Part shown: piece after piece, positions 22,878-30,945 of the stretch
Layout of the letters: each line of letters starts with the position of its first letter
Numbering within the stretch: the stretch's first letter is position 1
Source of the DNA: a virus
IMG/VR virus record: IMGVR_UViG_3300044695_004172
Span: 1 to 30,945 of that record
Strand: one strand, 5' to 3'
DNA: 30,945 bases
Made by a program: the position numbers and the translations under genes
The notes under the pieces: generated by a model
Seen by the model: the letters and a program-made list of their open reading frames with translations, nothing else
The model's database searches: none
What the model was told of the DNA's origin: nothing

Positions 22878-22936
22878 AATTATATTAAATTGTTTAGGTA
22901 TAAATTTATATGCAACATCATATCATAAAAAACAGA
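22878..22936 (-). other. 59-base AT-rich gap with a 12-base palindrome
   Basis: TATAAATTTATA (22899-22910) is a perfect palindrome about 22 bases upstream of the GT10-like start. On the - strand TATAAATT differs by one base from the T4 late promoter box TATAAATA and sits at a workable distance, but such strings are common in DNA this AT-rich. Confidence 0.2.
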
Positions 22937-23866
22937 TTATGTTAGTTTTTTATCAAATAATGTGCAATTACATTGTTCTTTGAAATATTTTATTGTTTCT
23001 GGATTAAACCAACTTTTAAAATCTTCTAAAACTTCGTAAAATTCTTTTAAAGGTCGTCCACCCAATCCTTCAATATAATGAAAGGATTTTATTTTTTTAT
23101 GGTCTGATGTATATAATTCATTATCTTTAACATACCAATACCATATTGGACTTAACATTCCATCGTAATTAGGGCCGCATTTATTTAATTTTCCATTTTT
23201 AATCATATTAGTTCCAAATACACCTTTTGATCTGGCATTGTATACAACTTTACTGGTTGGATATGGAAAATCAACAATTTCTACAGGATGTGTTTTTGTA
23301 ATCCATGCCATATCATTTAATGCACCCTGTTCAAGAAAATCAGTTGGACGAATTATACTTAAATCTATTAATGCTTTTATTGCTTTTGCATTATTAAAAC
23401 AAACTATATCAGCATTTATATTACCGTGATCAAAATATTCTTTTCCATCGTGTATATATTTAATATATGGTGTTGTCCAATATTCAGTGGATTCTTGACA
23501 TGGATAATTTAATGTTGCTAAAATGTCTGTGTTTTTATTTAAAAATTCATCTAATCTATTACATGTGATTGTATCAATTCCCATAGATATAATCTTGTTA
23601 TATCCATAAAAGTCCATTATATAATATGATAAAATTAATTTTAAAATTCCTACATTTGGATATAATTCTATTTCATTTTTTGTTCTAAACAATTCACAAT
23701 ATTCTTCAAAATTATTATTATCAATTAAAAAAACATCACAGTCAGGATGAAATTTTTTAAAACTATTAACTGCATCGGCTGTAAGTGGATTATATTTGTT
23801 TATATCACATTTATCATCTAATCCTAATTGTAAAAAAACTGCAGCAGTATTATTCATTTTTTTCAT
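22937..23866 (-). CDS. putative glycosyltransferase, GT8/GT-A-like
   Basis: 309 residues. After a Rossmann-like start (AAVFLQLGLDDKC), PNVGILKLILSYYIMDFYGYNKIISMGIDT (70-99) resembles the GT8 segment in which a helix leads to a strand and a DxD-type metal site, here GIDT. TDILATLNYPC and FNNAKAIKALIDL follow in the order expected for GT-A enzymes of this kind. Family assignment is tentative. Six bases from the next gene upstream. Confidence 0.5.
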   Translation of the reverse strand: MKKMNNTAAVFLQLGLDDKCDINKYNPLTADAVNSFKKFHPDCDVFLIDNNNFEEYCELFRTKNEIELYPNVGILKLILSYYIMDFYGYNKIISMGIDTITCNRLDEFLNKNTDILATLNYPCQESTEYWTTPYIKYIHDGKEYFDHGNINADIVCFNNAKAIKALIDLSIIRPTDFLEQGALNDMAWITKTHPVEIVDFPYPTSKVVYNARSKGVFGTNMIKNGKLNKCGPNYDGMLSPIWYWYVKDNELYTSDHKKIKSFHYIEGLGGRPLKEFYEVLEDFKSWFNPETIKYFKEQCNCTLFDKKLT

Positions 23867-23872
23867 AACATT

Positions 23873-24991
23873 TTATTCTATACAATAATCCTTGTATTTT
23901 TTTAAATACAAATTTATAATTTTATTTTCTACTTCTTTATCTACCGGAAATCCGTTGTAATATATAGTGTCTAAAATAGATAAAAGTCGATGTTGTATCA
24001 TTATTTCGTCATTTATATTATCACTTGTATTTGTTTTTGAAATTCTAGATTTCCAAAAATCAGGAATGTCTTCCATCGTCCATTTATAATCGGTACCTTT
24101 AATATTTTCTGCAAAATATGAATTAATTGTAGGATTTAAATTTGTTACTGTTTCATCAACATTTCTTTCATTAAATCCGTAATCTATTTTAATATTGTTA
24201 TCAAAAAAACCTTGAGGAATTTCAATTGCTGGACATTTATTATTTAATATTGGAGGATTACAATGTTGATAACCATCAAAATGTCTACAAAGTTCTTTGA
24301 GAGGTATTATTGATTTATGTATTGGTACATTTTTAATTTCTGCCAATCCAATTCCAAAATAATCAGGTCTAGGTAATTTATATTGATTGAAATTCCCAGT
24401 TAACCACCAATTTTTATATAATTCTTTAGTAATGATCTGAATACTATCAAAACAATTATTTCTTATATAAAGATAATCATTTTCAAATTTATAAGAATTG
24501 GAATTAAATGGCGGTGACCCTCCTCCTAATTTAGCCATTCTTATGCTTTCTGGCCAATGGGAATACCCTAAACTAACATATTCTTCTGAATCATTGTTCA
24601 TTTGTTCAATCAAATAATTCAAATAAGAATTATCGGAATCTATGAAAATATGATCGTGATTACAATAAAACCAAATTAATCTATCGTCTAATAAATCAAA
24701 TGATTCAATCCAGTCATTTTGATATACATTTCGTTTCCATTCCAAGTGAATAGGATAGTCTTTAAATTCTTGTTTTATGAATTCATTTAATTCATCTTGT
24801 CTGTGTTTATAACACTCATCTAATTCTATTTTAAGAATTATTTTACTCCATTTATATATTTTAGATACACTGGCTAATGAATATTTAAAAATATCAAAAT
24901 TTGTAAATTTTCTTAAATTGCCTCTATCAAGATAACCTTTTCCAATTTTCGGTCTCGTTTCAGTAATAAATGTATTGCAAAAATAAATCAT
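23873..24991 (-). CDS. putative glycan-pathway protein, possible glycosyltransferase
   Basis: 372 residues, not recognised. WSKIILKIELDE (48-59), then LDDRLIWFYCNHDHIFID (101-118), in which NHDH could be an acidic metal-binding motif as in GT-A enzymes; SHWPESIRMAKLGGGSPP and RPDYFGIGLAE follow. The last 60 residues are helical and charged. Position inside the transferase cluster, with overlaps of the operon type, is the main support for a glycan role. Confidence 0.45.
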   Translation of the reverse strand: MIYFCNTFITETRPKIGKGYLDRGNLRKFTNFDIFKYSLASVSKIYKWSKIILKIELDECYKHRQDELNEFIKQEFKDYPIHLEWKRNVYQNDWIESFDLLDDRLIWFYCNHDHIFIDSDNSYLNYLIEQMNNDSEEYVSLGYSHWPESIRMAKLGGGSPPFNSNSYKFENDYLYIRNNCFDSIQIITKELYKNWWLTGNFNQYKLPRPDYFGIGLAEIKNVPIHKSIIPLKELCRHFDGYQHCNPPILNNKCPAIEIPQGFFDNNIKIDYGFNERNVDETVTNLNPTINSYFAENIKGTDYKWTMEDIPDFWKSRISKTNTSDNINDEIMIQHRLLSILDTIYYNGFPVDKEVENKIINLYLKKYKDYCIE

Positions 24992-25350
24992 ATATCAATG
25001 TCTTTTAATCCAAAATTTCTGACTAAGTTAATTGAATATGCAGTTAACATTCCGTCTGGTTTAATATCGTTTACTACTACTCTTGGACCTCTTCCAACTC
25101 CCATAATTAATTGATCATAGAAAATTCCGGCTTCCTGCAATTGCTTAATAGTAATATCTCTATTACTTTCTCTTCTTCCGGTGGTTAAAATAATAGTATA
25201 TCCTTTTTTATTCCATTCTAATAACTTTTCAATGGTTCCATCTAAAACCTCCATTTTGTGAGAAGGTAAAGAGGTTTTACTAGGATTTTCATGTTTAACT
25301 AATGTACCATCTATATCAAGAAATACTGTTTTGACATCAATCTTTTCCAT
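24988..25350 (-). CDS. HAD-family phosphatase
   Basis: 120 residues, cap-less HAD fold. LDIDGT (11-16) has the catalytic aspartates, LTTGRRE (55-61) motif II, and VVNDIKPDG (92-100) motif IV with Asp95. It resembles small sugar-phosphate phosphatases. Overlaps the GatZ-like gene by 14 bases and the next gene by four, so it is probably translated together with the GatZ-like enzyme and may act on its product. Confidence 0.8.
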   Translation of the reverse strand: MEKIDVKTVFLDIDGTLVKHENPSKTSLPSHKMEVLDGTIEKLLEWNKKGYTIILTTGRRESNRDITIKQLQEAGIFYDQLIMGVGRGPRVVVNDIKPDGMLTAYSINLVRNFGLKDIDI

Positions 25351-26323
25351 ATAACTCTTTTAATTTATCTTTTATATTATTTTTAATGATATTGTCAATA
25401 TCAAATCTAACATTTTTCTTTATCTGATTTACAAAACTGTTAGTTGATAATACATAGTGTCCGCAGATATTAATCAATTGTTTTTTATTGGTGAAAGGAT
25501 CAAAAGTTTTGTTAACCCACTTTTCCCATTTTTTTGATTCATAACATATGTTAAAAAAAGTTTCAAATAACAAATCGTTATTATTTATTTCTTGTAAATA
25601 TGTTTTGGTTTCTATTTGACCAAATTCTGGTGCAATATTGATCGAATCTAATCCACATTCAAATTTTTCAAAAATAAGAAAGACAGGCAAATAATCGCCA
25701 TTGTGTTCTTTAGATAAAAGATTATATTTTTTACACACTGAAACCATGTCTAACAATCTTTGTTTATCATAAGATCCAGTATTTTTTGTTTCTTTTAAAG
25801 AAGTTCCGCTTTGAATTACTGCAAATTTTATTCTATCAAATTTTTCAACTGATAAATGTTTTTTCAAATATTCAATTAACTCTTCCAATTGATAGGATTC
25901 ATATTTAAAAATAGACTCCTCGGTACCTACTTCATATATGATGTTATTGTTTATATCAAAACAATGATCAATTAAGTTCTTTGTATTTATACATCCTTCT
26001 TTAAAAGATTTTGATATTTTCCACGGATCTATATGGATCGCATCGAAATAGTTTGCATCATGAATTAATGATGTTAATCCATCGTCATAGTGTAATCCTT
26101 GTCCTGGACCACCATGATCTCTTTTTAATAAAATATTACTGGATCGATCTCTTACATATTTAGAAAAAACTTCAGTCGTCCAATGATTTACATATCCTCC
26201 GATATAATCTACTTGTCTTCTAGATGGAATAAAAATCAAATGTTTATCGTTTTCGTTTGCATATTCAATACAAGCGTCAACGATGTTCTTTGACATCACT
26301 CCTATTCCATATTTATACTTCAT
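25337..26323 (-). CDS. GatZ/KbaZ-like TIM-barrel protein
   Basis: 328 residues. FIPSRRQVDYIGGYV (31-45), LLKRDHGGPGQG (65-76) and IHIDPWK (96-102) follow the pattern of the GatZ/KbaZ family, whose members support class II tagatose-1,6-bisphosphate aldolase (PT.NQV..GGYT; GGDHLGP). EVGTEES and NIAPEFGQIET also suit a barrel binding a sugar phosphate. No GatY/KbaY catalytic partner is visible. It lies between a shikimate-dehydrogenase-like gene and a HAD gene with overlaps of 11 and 14 bases. I infer an enzyme in its own right making or splitting a sugar phosphate; the reaction is unknown. Confidence 0.6.
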   Translation of the reverse strand: MKYKYGIGVMSKNIVDACIEYANENDKHLIFIPSRRQVDYIGGYVNHWTTEVFSKYVRDRSSNILLKRDHGGPGQGLHYDDGLTSLIHDANYFDAIHIDPWKISKSFKEGCINTKNLIDHCFDINNNIIYEVGTEESIFKYESYQLEELIEYLKKHLSVEKFDRIKFAVIQSGTSLKETKNTGSYDKQRLLDMVSVCKKYNLLSKEHNGDYLPVFLIFEKFECGLDSINIAPEFGQIETKTYLQEINNNDLLFETFFNICYESKKWEKWVNKTFDPFTNKKQLINICGHYVLSTNSFVNQIKKNVRFDIDNIIKNNIKDKLKELYGKD

Positions 26324-26960
26324 ATTTTATTCCGGTATATATTTCAAACTGTTTCATTGCTTGATTTAAATGAAATAAATTTCCAGTATCAGTTCCTACA
26401 ATACAATCAATGAAATCGTTTGAATTATCAAATACGATGTTAGTTACTGGTGTACAATTAAATATTAAACTATTTTTTAGTAAATTCAAGTTTCCCCAGT
26501 TATTTCTAGTAATATTGTTTACTAGAAATCCCATTTCTTTTGATTTAGATATTACAGCGTTGGCTAATCCGCCATTTCCAAGAATAAAAATTTCTTTGAA
26601 TTTATCTAATTTAGATACTAAAATTTTTTCGGTTGCATAGTAATCGGTATTGTATCCGATCATTTTGTTACTATCAAATAATATAGTATTTACTGATTTG
26701 CTGTTTATTGCACTTACATCTTTTTTATCTACCAATTCAAACGCAATTTTTTTATAAGGCATAGCAATTGCACATCCAGAAAAATTTAAATATATCGCAC
26801 TATTTAATGCTTTTTCGATATCATCGACCGAGAAGGATTTATAAATAGCGTTAATATTAAATTTTTTAAATGCGGGATTAAAGAATTCGCATCCTTTATT
26901 TCCCGCATTTTTACTGAATGAACAATAGATTTTAGTATCCTTATTTACTAATAGACTCAT
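26313..26960 (-). CDS. shikimate dehydrogenase-like oxidoreductase
   Basis: 215 residues, shorter than AroE (about 270). SFSK (14-17) parallels the shikimate-binding SxS motif; GCAIAMPYK (62-70) stands for NVTVPFK with catalytic Lys70; SVNTI and GYNTDYYA (102-109) give catalytic Asp106; ILGNGGLANA (126-135) is the cofactor loop. Both catalytic residues survive, so an active NAD(P)-dependent dehydrogenase is likely. No other shikimate gene is present, so it probably acts on a cyclic or keto-sugar relative made with the GatZ-like and fusion enzymes beside it. The missing C-terminal part may narrow the cofactor domain. Its start overlaps the fusion gene by 20 bases. Confidence 0.72.
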   Translation of the reverse strand: MSLLVNKDTKIYCSFSKNAGNKGCEFFNPAFKKFNINAIYKSFSVDDIEKALNSAIYLNFSGCAIAMPYKKIAFELVDKKDVSAINSKSVNTILFDSNKMIGYNTDYYATEKILVSKLDKFKEIFILGNGGLANAVISKSKEMGFLVNNITRNNWGNLNLLKNSLIFNCTPVTNIVFDNSNDFIDCIVGTDTGNLFHLNQAMKQFEIYTGIKYEV

Positions 26961-28857
26961 ATAACATTTCTGTTGACATAAACCACAACATTTTATTAAA
27001 TTTGTTGCTATGAAGAGGAGACATATTTAAATATATCAATCCAGTTATCATTTTTATTTTATTTATATCATAATTGTTATTGATCAACCAATTTTCATAA
27101 TTCTTTGTGAATTCTTGTAACTGAACTGTGCTTTCATATGAATAATTTACAGTTGATACTCCTTCTACAATATTAATCGAATCATCGTTTTTAAGTATAT
27201 TATATGGCAAGATGCACCCACCATACATTTTTGATAGATCGTAATGCAAATCACCACCATCAACTGATCCAGCAAAAGACTCCCTCCAATCAATATAAGT
27301 GAATTTATCAAAGGTTGAATTATAAATTACATTGTCAAATTGAAGGTCTCCGTGAAATGCACTGTAGAAAGAGTTTTCTTTTAATGAATTGAAATCAACA
27401 TTTGAAAGTATTTCCTTTAGAGAAGGATATTTCTTTGAATTAATTTCAAATGATTTATTGAAATAATCTTCGCCATACTTTTTTAAGAATGCATCTTTTC
27501 GTGAATTAGTTTTATCAATATAGAAAGAGTCAATTAAAGATTGATTTTTCCATTTGGATGATTCATCGATTACATTTTTATAGAATGACAAGAACTTATT
27601 GAATATTGTTACTGAATTGTATTCATATAAGGTTATACCCTCTTCCCAATCATAAGAAATGAAATTATTAGTAAGTTTGAAGTTGTTTGGTACTAACTTG
27701 TGTAATCTACATGCACGTTCACCTCTATTTTTTGTAATGATCTGATCAGAGTTAAATTTCAAGAATTTATTTCCGATTTTATATGTAACTTCATCAATTT
27801 CTTTATGTAAAGAAAGCGGAGAATCTTTGAAATGTTCTTTTGCTTTTTCAATATCATCCAAATTGCCGGTATCAAACCATTTTAATTCTTTTGCTTTTAG
27901 TGTAGGATATACACTTGGATTGTACCATGCAGAGACTAGTTCTGTATCTAAATCTGAAGATCCTAATTGTTTCCAGAAAATTTCATAATCCCAGATAGAT
28001 GCTAATCCAATAAAAGCATAATCAAATCCGTTCTCAGATTTATTTACGAAACTTGTTATATTATTATTTTCGTCTACTTTAGCAGTAGAGTATTTTTCTG
28101 GATAACTGGTTTGATGTACACCAAGCCAATTTCCGTCTAATTTAGGCATTTCAGAATCAATCAAACAATCAGCAGTAGTAATATAGAAAGGACGTTGTAG
28201 ATATTCCTTACATTTAAACGCAGAATATCCTGGTCCAATCTTTGAATCTTCCCATTTATCTACTTCTACAAAAGTAAATTTTCTTTGTGGATATGTAAGT
28301 TTACAATATTCAATCAACGAGTCTTTTTTATATCCAACTGCAACTACAATATCATAATTTTCTGGAAATTTTTCAATGATATGTGAAATAATTGCTTTAT
28401 TGTTTATAGAAACCAACGCTTTATTTTTTGATTTGGTGTGATGTTTTAATCTAGTTCCAAGACCTGCTGCTAGAATTAATACTGCTGGAGAAGAGTGTTC
28501 TCCTTCTATTTTTCCGTCTTTACGATTTGCATCATCTTCTAAACGAATTACATCATCTACTTCTGGTGTAGATACTTCTTGAAGAATAATATCAGTCAAT
28601 GCAATTACTCTATGTTTCTTTGGTGGAGTAACATTAAAATAATCACCAGCAGACATCATTTTCTTTTCAACTACACCGTCGTCATTTTCCAACCAAACCT
28701 CAGCATTGCCGGAAATTATATAGTTAGTTTCACGCTTTTTAACATGATATTGATAACTCGTTTTGTAACCTGCATTGATGTAAATTCTTTTATAGCAATA
28801 AACATCGTTTAATTCTAACCATTCTTCTTTTCCCCAAGGTTTAATTACAGTTTTCAT
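26941..28857 (-). CDS. triple fusion: cupin, sugar nucleotidyltransferase, kinase-like
   Basis: 638 residues in three domains. Residues 1-105 form a cupin (YINAGYKTSYQYHVKKRETNY with His38; PPKKHRV with His82), like the C-terminal domain of type II mannose-6-phosphate isomerases. Residues 125-350 form a nucleotidyltransferase: LILAAGLGTRLKHH (127-140), Lys146 in NKALV, ITTADCLI. Residues 370-638 form an aminoglycoside/choline-kinase-like phosphotransferase: HGDLQFDN (502-509) and YIDWRES with Asp523. Kinase then nucleotidyltransferase would turn a free sugar or polyol into an NDP-activated donor; the cupin may epimerise or isomerise it. This fusion order is not one I know. Substrate unknown; the GatZ-like and AroE-like genes may provide it. 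Confidence 0.82.
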   Translation of the reverse strand: MKTVIKPWGKEEWLELNDVYCYKRIYINAGYKTSYQYHVKKRETNYIISGNAEVWLENDDGVVEKKMMSAGDYFNVTPPKKHRVIALTDIILQEVSTPEVDDVIRLEDDANRKDGKIEGEHSSPAVLILAAGLGTRLKHHTKSKNKALVSINNKAIISHIIEKFPENYDIVVAVGYKKDSLIEYCKLTYPQRKFTFVEVDKWEDSKIGPGYSAFKCKEYLQRPFYITTADCLIDSEMPKLDGNWLGVHQTSYPEKYSTAKVDENNNITSFVNKSENGFDYAFIGLASIWDYEIFWKQLGSSDLDTELVSAWYNPSVYPTLKAKELKWFDTGNLDDIEKAKEHFKDSPLSLHKEIDEVTYKIGNKFLKFNSDQIITKNRGERACRLHKLVPNNFKLTNNFISYDWEEGITLYEYNSVTIFNKFLSFYKNVIDESSKWKNQSLIDSFYIDKTNSRKDAFLKKYGEDYFNKSFEINSKKYPSLKEILSNVDFNSLKENSFYSAFHGDLQFDNVIYNSTFDKFTYIDWRESFAGSVDGGDLHYDLSKMYGGCILPYNILKNDDSINIVEGVSTVNYSYESTVQLQEFTKNYENWLINNNYDINKIKMITGLIYLNMSPLHSNKFNKMLWFMSTEMLYESISK

Positions 28858-29852
28858 AGTTGTGTTTTAATCCAATTAAATGTTTTTTCAATACCTATTT
28901 TGAGAGGTTGTGAAGGTTCCCATCCCATTTTTTCACGATATAAAGTATTATCCGAATTTCTTCCTCTTACACCTGTTGGACATTTAAATCCATACTTTTG
29001 ACGGAACTCTTCACCGCCAAGATTTTTAATCTTTATATTTTTTCCGGTTAAATCAATTGCAATTTGTGCTAATTGATTGATAGTTACCATTTCTTCAGAA
29101 CCAATGTTTACTGGACCTAAGAAATTATCTTGTCTCATAAATCTTAATACTGCTTCTACACAATCATCAATATATAAGAATGAACGAGTTTGTAATCCAT
29201 CTCCCCAAACTTCAATTTCACTGTTGTCAGAAGATTCAAGAGCTTTTCTACACATTGCTGCAGGTGCTTTTTCTTTTCCGCCTTTATATGTACCACATGG
29301 ACCAAAGATATTATGGAATCTAGCAATTCTTACATCTAACTTATGGTTTCTGTTATATGCCAAATATAATCTTTCACTAAATAGTTTTTCCCATCCATAT
29401 TCACTGTCGGGTTCCGCAGGATATGCATCTTTTTCCGCACATTTTGGATTATTTGGGTCCATTTGATTATATTCTGGATATGCACATGCACTTGAAGAAT
29501 AAAATACTTTCTTTACTTTTTTCTTTGTACATTCATGAACAACATTTAAATTAATTAATGCTGAATTATGCATTACATTTGCATCATTTTGACCTGTGAA
29601 AATGTATAATGCTCCGCCCATATCAGCGGCTAATTGATATACTTCATCGGCATTTTCTGGAATTACTGATTTTACTACATTTGGATCGGTGAGATCGCCA
29701 AGTACAAAATCATCGGCGTAATTGTGATACTCATTGTTTTTAATATCAACACCACGAACCCAATAACCTTCTTGTTTTAGTCTTTTAACTAAATGTCCTC
29801 CAATAAATCCTCCCGCACCTAATACGACTGCAATTTTTTGTTGATTATTCAT
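28854..29852 (-). CDS. gme: GDP-mannose 3,5-epimerase
   Basis: 332 residues. GAGGFIGGH (12-20), LAADMGG (74-80), SSSACAYPE (119-127), YGWEK (152-156), RFHNIFGP, GGKEKAPAAMCRKA (191-204), WGDGLQTRSF and GVRGRNSDN are all diagnostic of GDP-mannose 3,5-epimerase. Cys123, Tyr152, Lys156 and Lys195 keep exactly the spacing of Cys145, Tyr174, Lys178 and Lys217 that I recall for the Arabidopsis enzyme. It converts GDP-D-mannose to GDP-L-galactose or GDP-L-gulose. In plants this leads to vitamin C; here it more likely supplies an L-sugar to the transferases, for example the GT10-like one. GC is relatively high (42% in line 29221-29280), suggesting separate acquisition. Confidence 0.93.
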   Translation of the reverse strand: MNNQQKIAVVLGAGGFIGGHLVKRLKQEGYWVRGVDIKNNEYHNYADDFVLGDLTDPNVVKSVIPENADEVYQLAADMGGALYIFTGQNDANVMHNSALINLNVVHECTKKKVKKVFYSSSACAYPEYNQMDPNNPKCAEKDAYPAEPDSEYGWEKLFSERLYLAYNRNHKLDVRIARFHNIFGPCGTYKGGKEKAPAAMCRKALESSDNSEIEVWGDGLQTRSFLYIDDCVEAVLRFMRQDNFLGPVNIGSEEMVTINQLAQIAIDLTGKNIKIKNLGGEEFRQKYGFKCPTGVRGRNSDNTLYREKMGWEPSQPLKIGIEKTFNWIKTQL

Positions 29853-30517
29853 ACTTTAAATCCTTTGTTTTCTTCTTCTGTAAACAATTTATTATACTTA
29901 ATATTTGTTTCTATTTGTTTTTCTATTGTCTTATTATGATGTAAAGATAGTTCATATACTGCCGGTAAATGAACATATGTTTTTGCACCTTCTACTTTTT
30001 CATGTAATCTGCGTTTCCATTCAATATAAGATACATTTTTAAATAATCTACCTTGTGGATCTGGCCAATTAACAATCAATCTATCTTCATAAGATGTTAA
30101 TCTCCAACCCCATTGTTTGGAATTTTCATGATTTACACCTTTGAAATCATTTATACGAGGAATCCAAAATAAGTCAACATCATTATTTAATTCAATCAAT
30201 TCTTTTAATGATTCTAATAACATTTCGGAAGGTAATTCATCATCGTCAATTTGAAAAATATATTTTCCTTTACATTGATTTTTACCATAGTTTTTATGTT
30301 CACTATAGTTTTTATTTAATTCGTGTTTGTATACCTTGAAAAAACTATTGTTAGATACATTATTTAATACTTCTAATGTTTCAATGTTATCACTATAATC
30401 ATCTAATATGACACATTCATTATTTTGTCCATATTTGTATAGTCTGTCTAATAGAATTTGAAGTTCAAATCCTGTATTTTTACATGTAACTAGATATGAT
30501 ACAAATGGTGTTGACAT
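29849..30517 (-). CDS. GT2-family glycosyltransferase
   Basis: 222 residues. SYLVTCKN at the start, VILDDYSDN (36-44), KNYGKNQCKGKYIFQIDDDE (75-94) with the DxD metal site, then WGWRLTSYEDRLIVNWPDPQ and a final helix. These are the GT-A motifs of GT2 in order. Short for GT2, with no membrane segment, so it is a soluble transferase. Overlaps the GDP-mannose 3,5-epimerase gene by four bases (ATGA). Confidence 0.82.
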   Translation of the reverse strand: MSTPFVSYLVTCKNTGFELQILLDRLYKYGQNNECVILDDYSDNIETLEVLNNVSNNSFFKVYKHELNKNYSEHKNYGKNQCKGKYIFQIDDDELPSEMLLESLKELIELNNDVDLFWIPRINDFKGVNHENSKQWGWRLTSYEDRLIVNWPDPQGRLFKNVSYIEWKRRLHEKVEGAKTYVHLPAVYELSLHHNKTIEKQIETNIKYNKLFTEEENKGFKV

Positions 30518-30520
30518 ATA

Positions 30521-30945
30521 TTAGGATACCTTGCTTATTTTAGGAAGTTCAATTTTTTTCAATTTAGGCAATACGATTTTCTTTTCTACTGCAAATTCCG
30601 GAACATATTTGTCCAAAATTCCCCACAATTTTGCATCCATCGATTGTAGACTAAACTTTTCCATATTTTCAAGACGAAGTTGTTCTGCCTTATCGGTGTA
30701 TGATTGGTTATAACTGTGATAATACTGTTTGAATTTATCTTCTGCCAATCCATAAGCAATATAAAACCAACTACTTTCTTTAATCAACCAATCATTTGCA
30801 GATTCAGGATGAATTTGTTTGAGTGAACCTTCAAAGAAAGATGTATACTTAGGATTTAAGAAATCCAAATGTCCACTCCAATTAGATGACAATACTGGTT
30901 TACCACTCAATGAAGCCAACAACAATGGATGTCCGAATCCTTCAC
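30521..30945 (-). CDS. GT4-like glycosyltransferase, C-terminal part (cut by window end)
   Basis: 141 residues visible; the frame stays open to the window edge, where EGFGHPLLLASLSGKPVL is the GT-B donor-site block of GT4 enzymes. No ATG lies in the visible part, so the true start is outside. The C-terminal half has SSWFYIAYGLAEDKFKQYY and ends in a lysine/proline tail (LPKLKKIELPKIS). Because the upstream end is missing, the operon continues beyond the window. Confidence 0.75.
   Translation of the reverse strand, partial: EGFGHPLLLASLSGKPVLSSNWSGHLDFLNPKYTSFFEGSLKQIHPESANDWLIKESSWFYIAYGLAEDKFKQYYHSYNQSYTDKAEQLRLENMEKFSLQSMDAKLWGILDKYVPEFAVEKKIVLPKLKKIELPKISKVS

Noticed and set aside
22899-22910. 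TATAAATT palindrome as a late promoter for the GT10-like gene
   Set aside because: One mismatch to the T4 late box and a good distance, but such strings are expected by chance in this composition; kept only as a low-confidence site.
29077-29466. 129-codon open frame antisense to the GDP-mannose 3,5-epimerase
   Set aside because: It mirrors a strongly conserved enzyme gene and has no recognisable protein features; a frame shadow.
1-30945. tRNA genes, CRISPR arrays, insertion sequences, integrase or attachment sites
   Set aside because: None seen. No gap exceeds 99 bases, and no direct repeat array, transposase or recombinase motif was found on reading both strands.

Overview
The window looks like part of an AT-rich genome of a T4-like myovirus, probably from an aquatic environment. 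The phage call rests on a recognisable T4 gp62 (small clamp-loader subunit, 7039-7566), a phage-type deoxynucleoside monophosphate kinase overlapping its end, a CobS-like MoxR ATPase of the kind common in marine T4-like phages, a UvsE-type repair endonuclease, many small packed genes, and no long non-coding stretch (largest gap 99 bases). The host cannot be named. An LdpA homologue, a family I know from cyanobacteria, and the rarity of Shine-Dalgarno sites are weak hints only.

Left arm (1-8209, almost all + strand): a CobS-like AAA+ ATPase; an HExxH metallopeptidase whose VWA domain lies in the +1 frame; a small protein ending at a bidirectional terminator; a small - strand ORF; a DUF4338 (DruA-like) protein; a hypothetical; uvsE; small ORFs; a two-helix membrane protein; gp62; and a dNMP kinase. 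Three promoters share TTGAC(A/G)-N17-TAA(A/G)GT. Two of them make transcripts that should begin with a hairpin followed by an A-rich leader. The third sits so close to uvsE that its mRNA should be leaderless or nearly so.

Right arm (8190-30945, all - strand, cut by the window end): 26 contiguous genes, most joined by 4-base ATGA overlaps or gaps of a few bases, and so probably one operon read right to left. At least 22 look like surface-glycan genes: glycosyltransferases (GT2-like, GT4-like, GT10-like, DUF288-like and unassigned), an FkbM methyltransferase and nucleotide-sugar enzymes. The upstream part carries GDP-mannose 3,5-epimerase, a cupin-nucleotidyltransferase-kinase triple fusion, a shikimate-dehydrogenase-like enzyme, a GatZ-like TIM barrel and a HAD phosphatase. 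The central part carries an E1/RfbH-type PLP and iron-sulfur 3-dehydrase, an RmlB-like 4,6-dehydratase, an acetolactate-synthase-like ThDP enzyme, two HpcH/HpaI aldolase-family proteins, an LdpA-like double [4Fe-4S] protein, a second HAD and two SDR epimerase/reductases.

My reading is that the phage carries two sugar-building modules feeding one set of transferases. The central module suggests a deoxy and possibly branched-chain sugar, by analogy with yersiniose, where RfbH/DdhC and the ThDP enzyme YerE act in sequence. The consecutive ThDP, HpcH, HpcH and LdpA-like genes and the cupin/NT/kinase + AroE-like + GatZ-like + HAD group match no pathway I can name and are the best candidates for undescribed biology. 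Family assignments come from motif recognition and memory, not from searches.
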